Origin: Mycobacterium sp. GA-1841
Lineage (GTDB): Bacteria > Actinomycetota > Actinomycetes > Mycobacteriales > Mycobacteriaceae
Direction of reading: 5' to 3'
NCBI RefSeq assembly: GCF_001954135.1
Contig: NZ_MBEQ01000011.1
Location: 1 to 39,148, forward strand
Length of the DNA: 39,148 nt
Shown: positions 9,318 through 16,697 of the stretch, one piece after another
How positions within the stretch are numbered: the stretch's first letter is position 1
Layout of the letters: each line of letters opens with the position of its first letter
Position numbers and translations under genes: made by a program
The notes under the pieces: model-generated
What the model saw: the letters and a program-made list of their open reading frames with translations, nothing else
Told to the model about the DNA's origin: nothing
Databases searched by the model: none

Positions 9318-11509
9318 GCAAAGGAACCGTGGAGCACGTGCCAGCTGACGATCACGACGTCGAAGTGCAGTCCGAACAGAGCTATGTCGACGGGCTCTAC
9401 AGCCGCCTGGATGCCGAACGCATCCGGGTCCGCGACCGCTACCGCGCGGCGTTGCGCGAGCACGGCGGGACCGCGGTGGAACGCGACGCCGAGGTGCGGG
9501 CCCTGGCCAAGGAAGCCAACCGGCTCGACGTGGCCGACAACGGCCTGTGCTTCGGCCGGCTGGAAACCGTTGACGGAGAACATCTCTACGTCGGACGCCT
9601 GGGAATCTTCGATCGCGAGAACGACTTCGAGCCGCTGCTGCTGGACTGGCGGGCGCCGCTGGCGCGGCCGTTCTACACCGCAACCGGCGCCCACCCCGAA
9701 AACATGCGGCGGCGGCGCCAGTTCCGCACCCTGGGCCGGCGGCTGCTGGATTTCACCGACGAGGTGCTGGGCCGGCCCACCGCTGGCGACGAAGGTGACG
9801 AGGACGCCGCACTGCTGGCCGCGGTGAACGCCCCCCGTGGTGAAGGCATGCGCGACATCGTGGCCACGATCCAGGCCGAGCAGGACGAGATCATCCGCAA
9901 CGAGCACACCGGGGTGCTGGTGGTCGAGGGCGGCCCCGGCACCGGCAAGACCGTGGTGGCGCTGCACCGGGTGGCCTATCTGCTCTACACCCACCGGGAG
10001 CGGATCGAACGCCACGGCGTGCTCGTGGTCGGTCCCAACGAGGCGTTCCTGCACCACATCGGCCGGGTGCTGCCGTCGCTGGGCGAGTCTGATGCGGTGT
10101 TCATGACCCCCGGCGACCTGGCGCCCGGACTGCACGTCACCGCCGAGGACGCACCCGAGGTCGCCGCGATCAAGGGATCACTCAAGATCCTCGACGTGCT
10201 GGCCGCCGCGGTGGCCGACCGCCAGGAGGTTCCCGACGAGCCGATCTACATCGAACTGCCCGACGTCACGGTGCGCATCGACGCCGAAACCGCGCAGTGG
10301 GCCATCGAAGAGGCCCGCGAAACCGGGCTGCCGCACAACGAAGCTCGGCCCACGTTCCGCGACATCGTCACCTACGTCCTGACCGAACGCGCCGTCGCCC
10401 GCATCGGCAAGGGCTGGTTGACCCGCGCCGACAAGGCAGCCTGGGAGGAGCTGCGGGCCAGCGTGGTCGGCGAGCTCGACGAGAACGCCGCATTCGCCGC
10501 GGCTCTCGACCGGTTGTGGCCCGTGCTGACGCCGCAGACGCTGCTCGGCCCGCTGTACTCGTCGCCCGAACGGTTGTCCGCGGCCGGCGCCGATCCTCGC
10601 CTGTTCCGTGCCGACGGCGAAGCCTGGACCATCTCGGATGTGCCCCTGCTCGACGAGCTGGTGGACCTGCTGGGCCGGGACAAGGCTGGCGAGGAAGCCG
10701 CCGAACGCGAGCGGCGCGAAGAGGCCGCCTATGCCGCCGGGGTGCTGGATCTGATGATCGCCCGTGAAGATCTGATGGACGACGAGGACCATCTTCTGGC
10801 CAGCGACCTGATCGACGCCGAGGACCTGGCCGACCGGTTCTCCGAACGCGACACCCGCGAACTCGCCGAACGTGCTGCGGCCGACCGGGACTGGACCTAC
10901 GGTCATGTGGTGGTCGACGAAGCCCAGGAACTGTCCGAGATGGACTGGCGGGTGCTGATGCGTCGTTGCCCGCGCCGGTCCTTCACGATCGTCGGCGATC
11001 TGGCCCAGCGCCGCTCCGCGGCCGGTGCCCGCGCGTGGGCCGACATGCTGGAGCCGTACGTGCCGGGCCGGTGGATCTACCGGACGCTGTCGGTCAACTA
11101 CCGCACGCCGGCCGAGATCATGGCCGTGGCCGGTGCAGTGTTGGCCGAGTTCGCCCCGGGCGTCACACCGCCGGAGTCGGTGCGGGCCTGCGGCGTAGCG
11201 CCGTGGTCGCGAAAACTCGGCAGCGAGGAGATGCCCGCGGCCATCGCCGACTTCGTCCGCGATGAAGCCGAGCGCGACGGGACGTCCGTGGTGATCGGGC
11301 CACCCGAGGTGCCCGGTGCGGTGGCCCCGTCCGACACCAAAGGCCTGGAGTTCGACGCGGTGCTCGTGGTGGAGCCCGACCGCATCCTGGCCGATGGTGA
11401 CCGGGGCGCGGCCGAGCTGTACGTCGCGCTCACCCGGGCCACCCAGCGCCTCGGCGTGCTGCACTCCGAACCGCTGCCCGCTGCCCTGAACGGACTCGTC
11501 GATGCCTGA
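9314..11509 (+). CDS. HelD/HelR-type RNA polymerase-associated ATPase
   Basis: A 731-residue superfamily 1 (UvrD/Rep-like) ATPase of the HelD group, which binds RNA polymerase and clears stalled or drug-bound complexes. The N-terminal antiparallel coiled coil (about 10-60, rich in Arg/Glu) is the arm that enters the secondary channel in known members. The Walker A is GGPGTGKT (206-213), motif II VVVDEAQELSEMD (near 533), then GDLAQRR, SVNYRTPAE, DTKGLEFDAV and VALTRATQR. It starts on the ATGA shared with the helicase stop, and its own end overlaps the FAD monooxygenase start by 8 bases. Motifs alone do not tell housekeeping HelD from rifamycin-responsive HelR. Confidence 0.9.
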   Translation: MSKGTVEHVPADDHDVEVQSEQSYVDGLYSRLDAERIRVRDRYRAALREHGGTAVERDAEVRALAKEANRLDVADNGLCFGRLETVDGEHLYVGRLGIFDRENDFEPLLLDWRAPLARPFYTATGAHPENMRRRRQFRTLGRRLLDFTDEVLGRPTAGDEGDEDAALLAAVNAPRGEGMRDIVATIQAEQDEIIRNEHTGVLVVEGGPGTGKTVVALHRVAYLLYTHRERIERHGVLVVGPNEAFLHHIGRVLPSLGESDAVFMTPGDLAPGLHVTAEDAPEVAAIKGSLKILDVLAAAVADRQEVPDEPIYIELPDVTVRIDAETAQWAIEEARETGLPHNEARPTFRDIVTYVLTERAVARIGKGWLTRADKAAWEELRASVVGELDENAAFAAALDRLWPVLTPQTLLGPLYSSPERLSAAGADPRLFRADGEAWTISDVPLLDELVDLLGRDKAGEEAAERERREEAAYAAGVLDLMIAREDLMDDEDHLLASDLIDAEDLADRFSERDTRELAERAAADRDWTYGHVVVDEAQELSEMDWRVLMRRCPRRSFTIVGDLAQRRSAAGARAWADMLEPYVPGRWIYRTLSVNYRTPAEIMAVAGAVLAEFAPGVTPPESVRACGVAPWSRKLGSEEMPAAIADFVRDEAERDGTSVVIGPPEVPGAVAPSDTKGLEFDAVLVVEPDRILADGDRGAAELYVALTRATQRLGVLHSEPLPAALNGLVDA

Positions 11510-12710
11510 CACCACCTGCGCGATCGTCGGCGGCGGGCCCGCGGGCATGATGCTCGGGCTCATCCTGGCCCGGTGCGGGGTCGCGGTCACCGTGCTGGAG
11601 AAACACGCGGACTTCCTGCGCGATTTCCGCGGGGACACAGTGCATCCGAGCACCATGCGGATGCTCGACGAGCTGGGGCTGTTCGCCGAGTTCAGCAAGA
11701 TCGGCTACAGCAAGGTCCAGAAGGCCGAGTTCTCGGTCGACGGCCGACCGCCGGTGACACTCCTCGACTTCAGCCGGCTGCGCCAACCCCACCCGTACGT
11801 GGCGATGGTGCCGCAGTGGGACTTCCTGGATCTGTTGGCCGACGCGGGCCGCGACGATCCCAACTTCACCCTGCGGATGCAGACCGAGGTCACCGGACTG
11901 GTGCGTGACGGCGAACGGGTTACCGGTGTGCGCTACACCAGCCCCGAGGGAGACGGCGAGCTGACCGCCGACCTCACCGTGGCGTGTGACGGGCGTTGGT
12001 CACTGGCGCGGCGCGAGGCCGGACTGATACCCCGGGACTATCCGGTGCCCTTCGACGTGTGGTGGTTTCGGCTGCCGCGCACCGAGGATGGTCAGTACTC
12101 GCTGATCCCCCGCACCGCCCCCGGACGGGCGTTGATCATGATTCCCCGCACCGGTTACTTCCAGGTGGCCTATTTGATCCCGAAGGGCAGCGATGGACAG
12201 CTGCGGGCGCGAGGCCTCGACGCCTTCCACACCGAACTCGCCGAGCTGATCCCCGAGGCCGATCCGCACGCCGTCACGTCGTTGGACGACGTCAAGCACC
12301 TCGATGTTCGGCTCAATCGCCTGTCGCAGTGGTACCGCGACGGCCTGCTGTGCATCGGCGATGCCGCCCACGCCATGTCGCCGGTCGGCGGTGTCGGCAT
12401 CAACGTCGCCATCCAGGACGCCGCCGCGGCGGCACGCCTGCTGTACCAGCCGCTGCGCGAGCACCGGGTCACCGAATCGGACCTGGCCGCCGTGCAACGG
12501 CGCCGTCTGCTTCCGACCGTCGTCACCCAAGGGTTCCAACGCATCCTGCATCGTCAGGTGATGCAGCCGGTGATGGCCGGCGGCGAGATCGCCCCGCCCG
12601 AACTGCTGCTCACGCTGGTGCGCCGGTTCCCCCAACTCACGACGATCCCGGCCTACCTGGTGGGCACCGGGGTGCGCCCAGAGCACGTCGCCGGTCCGGC
12701 CCGACGATAG
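11502..12710 (+). CDS. FAD-dependent monooxygenase (PHBH-fold)
   Basis: A 402-residue class A flavoprotein hydroxylase. The FAD dinucleotide motif GGGPAG sits at 10-15, with the Glu of VLEKHADF closing it. RGDTVHPST is the family stretch after beta 2. The DG motif is in ACDGRWS (D163), and the second FAD motif is CIGDAAHAMSPVGGVGIN (about 284-301). Such enzymes use NAD(P)H and O2 to hydroxylate aromatic or polyketide-like molecules, or to oxidise drugs. The RDFRGDTVHPST subgroup is not that of Rox-type rifampicin monooxygenases as I recall them. The ATG start lies inside the end of the HelD-type gene (8-base overlap), and a TetR gene follows after 7 bases. It may inactivate or modify a small molecule sensed by that regulator. 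Confidence 0.88.
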   Translation: MPDTTCAIVGGGPAGMMLGLILARCGVAVTVLEKHADFLRDFRGDTVHPSTMRMLDELGLFAEFSKIGYSKVQKAEFSVDGRPPVTLLDFSRLRQPHPYVAMVPQWDFLDLLADAGRDDPNFTLRMQTEVTGLVRDGERVTGVRYTSPEGDGELTADLTVACDGRWSLARREAGLIPRDYPVPFDVWWFRLPRTEDGQYSLIPRTAPGRALIMIPRTGYFQVAYLIPKGSDGQLRARGLDAFHTELAELIPEADPHAVTSLDDVKHLDVRLNRLSQWYRDGLLCIGDAAHAMSPVGGVGINVAIQDAAAAARLLYQPLREHRVTESDLAAVQRRRLLPTVVTQGFQRILHRQVMQPVMAGGEIAPPELLLTLVRRFPQLTTIPAYLVGTGVRPEHVAGPARR

Positions 12711-12717
12711 GTCCCGC

Positions 12718-13353
12718 GTGGGAGGCAGACAGAATCCGGAGCAACGCCGACGTGAATTGTGTGATGCGGCAATCACTCTGCTGGCCCGTGAGGGAATCAA
12801 AGGTGTCACGCATCTGAAGGTGGACCGCAGGGCCGGGGTGCCCGATGGAACCACGTCGTTCTACTTCCGGACCAGTGCGGCGCTGGTGCGTGCCGTGGCC
12901 AACCGGATCGCCGACCTGGATCTGGCCGACCTCACCGCGGCGACCCGAACGAGAATCCACGACGACCCGTCCTCGGCGGCCGCCCGCCTGGCCCGGCTGG
13001 TCGTCCAATCCGGCGTCGGGCAACGTCTGGTCCGCAGCAAGGCCCGCTACGAGCTCGTCATGCCGGCCAGCCGCGATACCGACCTGGCGCAGGCGTTCAG
13101 CCACAACCAGCAACGGTTCTTCGAACTGCACCGTGATGTGGTGCTCGCCCTGTGTCCGGCCGACACCGAAGCGCACCTCATCGACGAAAAAGCCTATGCC
13201 CTGTTGACTTTCATCAGCGGGTTGATGCTGGCCCTGGCCCGCGGAGACCGGGCGATCAACTCCGCCGAACAACTGCAGACCATCATCACCTCGATCGTCG
13301 CCTCGGTTCCGGCCGCCTCACATCGCGAAGGAGTAGCCGCCGTTGACCGGTAG
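12718..13353 (+). CDS. TetR-family transcriptional regulator
   Basis: A 211-residue repressor-type protein. The N-terminal helix-turn-helix is RRRELCDAAITLLAREGIKG, then a recognition region VDRRAGVPDGTTSFYFRT, matching the TetR pattern (x-A-G-V-x-x-G-x-x-Y-x-Y-F). The ligand domain (about 60-200) is helical and not assignable. The start is GTG at 12718, seven bases after the monooxygenase stop, so it closes the helicase-HelD-monooxygenase operon and may control it. Its 3' end overlaps the 3' end of the opposing SDR gene by 36 bases, so both C termini are read from the same DNA on two strands. No ligand can be deduced. Confidence 0.88.
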   Translation: MGGRQNPEQRRRELCDAAITLLAREGIKGVTHLKVDRRAGVPDGTTSFYFRTSAALVRAVANRIADLDLADLTAATRTRIHDDPSSAAARLARLVVQSGVGQRLVRSKARYELVMPASRDTDLAQAFSHNQQRFFELHRDVVLALCPADTEAHLIDEKAYALLTFISGLMLALARGDRAINSAEQLQTIITSIVASVPAASHREGVAAVDR

Positions 13354-14097
13354 CGTCTGGCCGGTGATCCAGGAACCGTGGTCACTGGCCAGCAGCACCG
13401 CCAGATAGGCGACATCCTCGGGCAGACCGGGCCTGCGGATCGGATAGCGCGACAGGATGGCCTTGGCCTGCGGGGAGTCGGCCATCTCGGCCCACAACGG
13501 TTCGGTCAGCGGGGTACGCATGGTGCCCAGGGCGATGTTGTTCGCGGTGATGCCGTAGCGCCCGTTCTCCAGGGCGATCGAACGGGTCAGACCCGCGGCG
13601 CCGGCCTTGGCCGCCGCATACACCGCGCCGCTGGCGTCACCGGTGCGTCCGGCGTCCGAGACGATCGTCACCACCCGGCCCCACTGGCGCTCGACCATCG
13701 CCGGCAGCACCGCACGGGTGCAATGCAACACGCCGTAGAGATTCACCCGCAGGAACGGATCCCAGTCGCTCGGAGCGCTTTCGGCGAACGGCATCCGGGA
13801 GGCGAATCCCTCGGCTCCGGCGTTGCCCGCGTTGTTCACCAAGATGTCGACGGACCCGGCCGCGCTGATCGCCTGGGCAACTCCTTCATAGTCGGTGACG
13901 TCGAACGGCACCGCCACTGCATCCCTTCCGGCGGACCGTAATTCGTCCGCAACGGCCTGGGCCCGATCCTCGCGCAGATCGTTGACCAACACCGTGGCGC
14001 CGGCGGCACCGAATGCCTCGGCCAGGCCCCGACCCACGCCCTGGCCGGCACCGGTGATCAACACCCGCCGTGCTGACAGATCGAATTGCAGCGTCAT
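13318..14097 (-). CDS. Short-chain dehydrogenase/reductase
   Basis: A 259-residue classical SDR. The cofactor motif TGAGQGVG is at 15-22, NNAG at 88-91, and catalytic S147, Y160 and K164 lie in TIVSDAG and VYAAAKAG. Asp40 after beta 2 (VLVND) favours NAD over NADP. The C-terminal QTLPVNGGYSF is the usual end. The start is ATG at 14097, with AGAGGAGA nine bases upstream; an upstream in-frame ATG at 14151 would run over that site and is rejected. It converges on the TetR gene with overlapping ends. The substrate is unknown. Confidence 0.9.
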   Translation of the reverse strand: MTLQFDLSARRVLITGAGQGVGRGLAEAFGAAGATVLVNDLREDRAQAVADELRSAGRDAVAVPFDVTDYEGVAQAISAAGSVDILVNNAGNAGAEGFASRMPFAESAPSDWDPFLRVNLYGVLHCTRAVLPAMVERQWGRVVTIVSDAGRTGDASGAVYAAAKAGAAGLTRSIALENGRYGITANNIALGTMRTPLTEPLWAEMADSPQAKAILSRYPIRRPGLPEDVAYLAVLLASDHGSWITGQTLPVNGGYSFAM

Positions 14098-14202
14098 ATC
14101 GGCGATGTCTCCTCTGACTCGGCGTTTCGGACAACCCGGCGTTTGAGACAACGTAGCCCAGGTCTCTACATCAGTAGAGACCTGGGGCCCATCGGCAGAC
14201 CT

Positions 14203-15270
14203 TCATGGCTTGGTGGCCAGCGCGTGTCGTTGTTGTTCGCGCTTGCCGTACGTCGCGCTGCGTACCGCATAGTCGCTTTCGAAGCTCGAACCCAGCGCGC
14301 CGGCGAAGGTGCCCAGCGAACTGGCCAACCAGGCCAACTCCGCGTAATCGCGCAGCGCTGCCGGATGGCCGAGGGTAGACGCCAGGTACCCGGTCGGGAT
14401 GATCGTGAGGGCGCCGAACAGGATCGCCAGGAAGAGCAGCACGTACATGAACGCGACGCCGACGCTCAGGGTCAGCAGCGTCGCACCGTTGTACAACGCC
14501 GCGTTCTTTCGTTCGTTGAGATCGCCCGCCGTCTCCCACAGGCCGTTGTCGACGATCAACCACAACATCATCGCCAGAACCGCGACGACGCTGGTAGACG
14601 CCAGCCGGACAGTGCTCATCGCATCCGCCATCTGCCAGATGCTGGAGTAGAAGACGCCGAACGCGGCCGTCGCGATCGCCGCCGCGATCGCACTGGACAG
14701 CGAGGGCAGTAACCGCCACGGCCTGTTCACTCGGACCATGCCCAGCATCAGCCGCAGCCGGCCACGGTTCGGCGTCAACTCCAGGAAGGCATTTCGGCCG
14801 TCGTGATCGTCGGTGACTTCAGCCCGGGTCAGCCGCCAGGGTTCGACGGTCCGCTGCTGTTCACGGGCGGGATTCCACAACACCTTCAGCACCCCCACGA
14901 CGGACTTGCCGACATGGTGACGCAACCGGACCGGACCCAGCGCCGGCAGTGAGATCAGCGCGGCATCGTGGGAGATGTTGGTGTCGGACACCACCAGCGT
15001 GTCGCCGCGCCGCCTGGTGGCCTCCGTGACGCAGACGAGCAGATCCCAATGCCGTTGGGATTTCAATTCGTCGCTGTGCTTCCACACCGCGACATTCCCG
15101 GCCTCGTCGAGGGGCAACGCCAGGCTGCAGACCTCCACGATCCATCGAACCTCGGAGCTGACGTGCTCGCCCAACGCCGCAGGCAAGTCCGGGCTCAGCG
15201 CTTGCACGATCTTGGTGGCCAGACCCGGATCGGCCACCAGGCCCACGGTGAGCTCCTGCACCGTAGCCAT
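14203..15270 (-). CDS. Predicted four-helix membrane protein with N-terminal soluble domain
   Basis: A 355-residue protein I do not recognise. Residues 1 to about 165 form a soluble, mixed domain (GLVADPGLATKIVQAL, CSLALPLDEAGNVAVW, LVVSDTNISHDAALIS). It is followed by four hydrophobic segments, near 175-205, 210-235, 260-290 and 305-325, in two pairs separated by LWETAGDLNERKNAALYN. The tail is basic (YGKREQQRHALATKP). There is no signal peptide and no catalytic motif. The layout fits an inner-membrane sensor or effector with a cytosolic head. The start is ATG at 15270 (MATVQELTVG), without a ribosome site. It shares a short divergent promoter with the VOC gene. Confidence 0.7.
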   Translation of the reverse strand: MATVQELTVGLVADPGLATKIVQALSPDLPAALGEHVSSEVRWIVEVCSLALPLDEAGNVAVWKHSDELKSQRHWDLLVCVTEATRRRGDTLVVSDTNISHDAALISLPALGPVRLRHHVGKSVVGVLKVLWNPAREQQRTVEPWRLTRAEVTDDHDGRNAFLELTPNRGRLRLMLGMVRVNRPWRLLPSLSSAIAAAIATAAFGVFYSSIWQMADAMSTVRLASTSVVAVLAMMLWLIVDNGLWETAGDLNERKNAALYNGATLLTLSVGVAFMYVLLFLAILFGALTIIPTGYLASTLGHPAALRDYAELAWLASSLGTFAGALGSSFESDYAVRSATYGKREQQRHALATKP

Positions 15271-15296
15271 ATACCCACAGTTTCGGTGTTGGCTCA

Positions 15297-15310
15297 GATA
15301 ATCTCCGGGC
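15297..15310. promoter_or_regulatory. Bidirectional promoter core; leaderless start for the VOC gene
   Basis: The 40 bases between ATG 15270 (minus) and ATG 15311 (plus) hold GATAATCT (15297-15304). On the plus strand TAATCT ends 6 bases before ATG 15311, the distance expected when transcription starts at the A of ATG. On the minus strand the same bases read AGATTATC and can serve as a -10 about 25 bases before the other start. Confidence 0.4.
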
Positions 15311-15664
15311 ATGAGCGATCACGACGTCCGCATGATCATCTTGTCGACCGACGATCTCGACGAGTCGATCCGGTTCTACAGCGAAACCCTCGGCATGCCA
15401 CTGAAGTTCCGCGACGGTGCCCACTTCGCCGCGCTGGACGGGGGATCACTCACGCTCGCGCTGGCCACCTCCGTCGACCACCCCATCCCGGGCCAGGTCG
15501 TCGTCGGCATCAAGACCGCCGACGTGGATGGTGCGGCCAAGGCCATCGAGGCCAGCGGTGGCGGAATCATCAAGCATCCCTACGACGATGCCCATGAGCG
15601 CCGCGCGGTGGTCTACGACAACAAAGGCAACGGCCTGGTGTTCTACAGCCCGCTGGCTCGCTAA
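15311..15664 (+). CDS. VOC/glyoxalase-family protein
   Basis: A 117-residue vicinal-oxygen-chelate fold protein, one betaalphabetabetabeta pair. The repeats start at VRMIILSTDDLDESIRFYSETLG and at VVVGIKTADVDGAAKAIEASGG, and the module ends with VVYDNKGNGLVFYSP. Members are glyoxalases, dioxygenases or resistance proteins that chelate a metal or drug. Only part of the usual metal-ligand pattern is present (Asp or His at the first strand is not clear), so the chemistry is open. Probably leaderless. The last codons and the stop lie in a 27-bp tandem repeat. Confidence 0.8.
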   Translation: MSDHDVRMIILSTDDLDESIRFYSETLGMPLKFRDGAHFAALDGGSLTLALATSVDHPIPGQVVVGIKTADVDGAAKAIEASGGGIIKHPYDDAHERRAVVYDNKGNGLVFYSPLAR

Positions 15665-15718
15665 CCGCTCGGAAGCCCGCTGGCTCGCTAACCGCTCGGA
15701 AGCCCGCTGGCGCGTTGA
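15647..15718. repeat. 27-bp tandem repeat spanning the VOC stop codon
   Basis: Two identical 27-base units (15647-15673 and 15674-15700) are followed by a diverged third start (15701-15718). Being nine codons long, each unit keeps frame and encodes SPLAR-stop-PLG. The third encodes SPLAR and a stop again, with two silent changes (gct to gcg, cgc to cgt) and TGA in place of TAA. The active stop is in the first unit (15662-15664). Confidence 0.9.
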
Positions 15719-15722
15719 AGCG

Positions 15723-16613
15723 TCAGCCGACGTCCGCCGCCTCGAGCAGAGTTTCGGCCAACCGGGCCGCGGCCGGGGTCATCCGCTCGGCCGGCGGTGC
15801 GGCCAGGTAGACCTGCCACACCGCCGCGTCATGAAGGGCGACCGTTCGTAACTCGCCGAACCGCCGCGCCTCCGAGGCCGGCATGAACGTCGTGCCCAGG
15901 CCGTTGCCGACGAGTTCGGCGATCACCGCGAACCCGGCCGGCACCTCGTACTGCGTTCGGGGGGCCACCCCGGCCCGGTGGAAAGCGTCGTCCATCAGGC
16001 CCCGCAGACCGAACTCGGGTGGGAACCCGACCAGATCCTCGTCGGCCAGATCGACCAGATCGAGACGACGCCTCCGAGCCAGCGGATGATCGTCGCGGCA
16101 GACGAACACCATCTTCTCCTCGAACAACAGCCGCATGTCGAGCCCGGCGGGGAACCGGTTGGGCAGCGACACCAGCGCCAGGTCCAGCGAACCTTCCAGA
16201 AGTGCCGACAGATAGGCCGAGGCGCCGGACTGGCTGAGCCGCAAGCGCAACCGTACGAACGGGTGGGCCCGGTGAAACTCCCCGAGCGCCCGGGCTACAT
16301 CGACCGGTCCGTAGGAGATCAGCGACCCGAATTCGACGGTGCCCATGAGAGCTCCGCGGAACTGCCCGGTCGATTCGGCTGCGGCGCGGGCCGCATGCAA
16401 CACCTCGTGGGCGCGCGGCCGGAAGGCCTCCCCCGCGGCGGTGAGGCTGATCCGTTGCCGCGACCGGTCGAACAGGGCCACCCCGAGCTCACGCTCCAGC
16501 TTGGCGATCGACGCCGACAATGCCGACTGCACCACGTGTGCCCGCTCGGCGGCACGGGTGAAGCTCATCTCACCGGCCACCGCGAGGAAGTGTTCGAGCT
16601 GACGTAACTCCAT
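15723..16613 (-). CDS. LysR-family transcriptional regulator
   Basis: A 296-residue LysR regulator. The winged helix-turn-helix is at 1-60: LRQLEHFLAVAGEMSFTRAA, then QSALSASIAKLERELGVALFDR, the classic family stretch. The effector domain has two lobes, from VEFGSLISYGPVD onward, with the signature FPAGLDMRLLFEEKMVFVC. It is divergent from the exported hydrolase gene. A dyad with TGATG/CATCA lies between the two starts, so it probably controls that gene and itself. The effector is unknown. Confidence 0.92.
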   Translation of the reverse strand: MELRQLEHFLAVAGEMSFTRAAERAHVVQSALSASIAKLERELGVALFDRSRQRISLTAAGEAFRPRAHEVLHAARAAAESTGQFRGALMGTVEFGSLISYGPVDVARALGEFHRAHPFVRLRLRLSQSGASAYLSALLEGSLDLALVSLPNRFPAGLDMRLLFEEKMVFVCRDDHPLARRRRLDLVDLADEDLVGFPPEFGLRGLMDDAFHRAGVAPRTQYEVPAGFAVIAELVGNGLGTTFMPASEARRFGELRTVALHDAAVWQVYLAAPPAERMTPAAARLAETLLEAADVG

Positions 16614-16624
16614 GTTCCGAACTT

Positions 16625-16658
16625 ATCGATTTGATGGATGGGAGTCATCAGATTCGAT
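16625..16658. promoter_or_regulatory. Probable LysR operator
   Basis: TGATG (16632-16636) and CATCA (16646-16650) form a dyad with a 9-base centre, which contains the T-N11-A pattern of LysR sites. It is flanked by ATCGAT (16625-16630) and ATTCGAT (16652-16658), which extend the symmetry with a one-base offset. It lies 12 bases outside the LysR start and 40 bases before the hydrolase start. Confidence 0.6.
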
Positions 16659-16697
16659 CGTTGGACTTGATGTACGCCCGCAACGTGAAATGGACCG

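Noticed and set aside
7356..9683. Long minus-strand frames across the helicase gene
   Set aside because: They show His/Gln/Arg-rich composition typical of antisense in high-GC DNA, and the plus strand carries all helicase motifs.
11502..12710. Rifampicin monooxygenase (Rox) as name for the FAD enzyme next to the HelD-type gene
   Set aside because: The RDFRGDTVHPST subgroup pattern and the length of 402 residues do not fit Rox as I know it; only the general class is supported.
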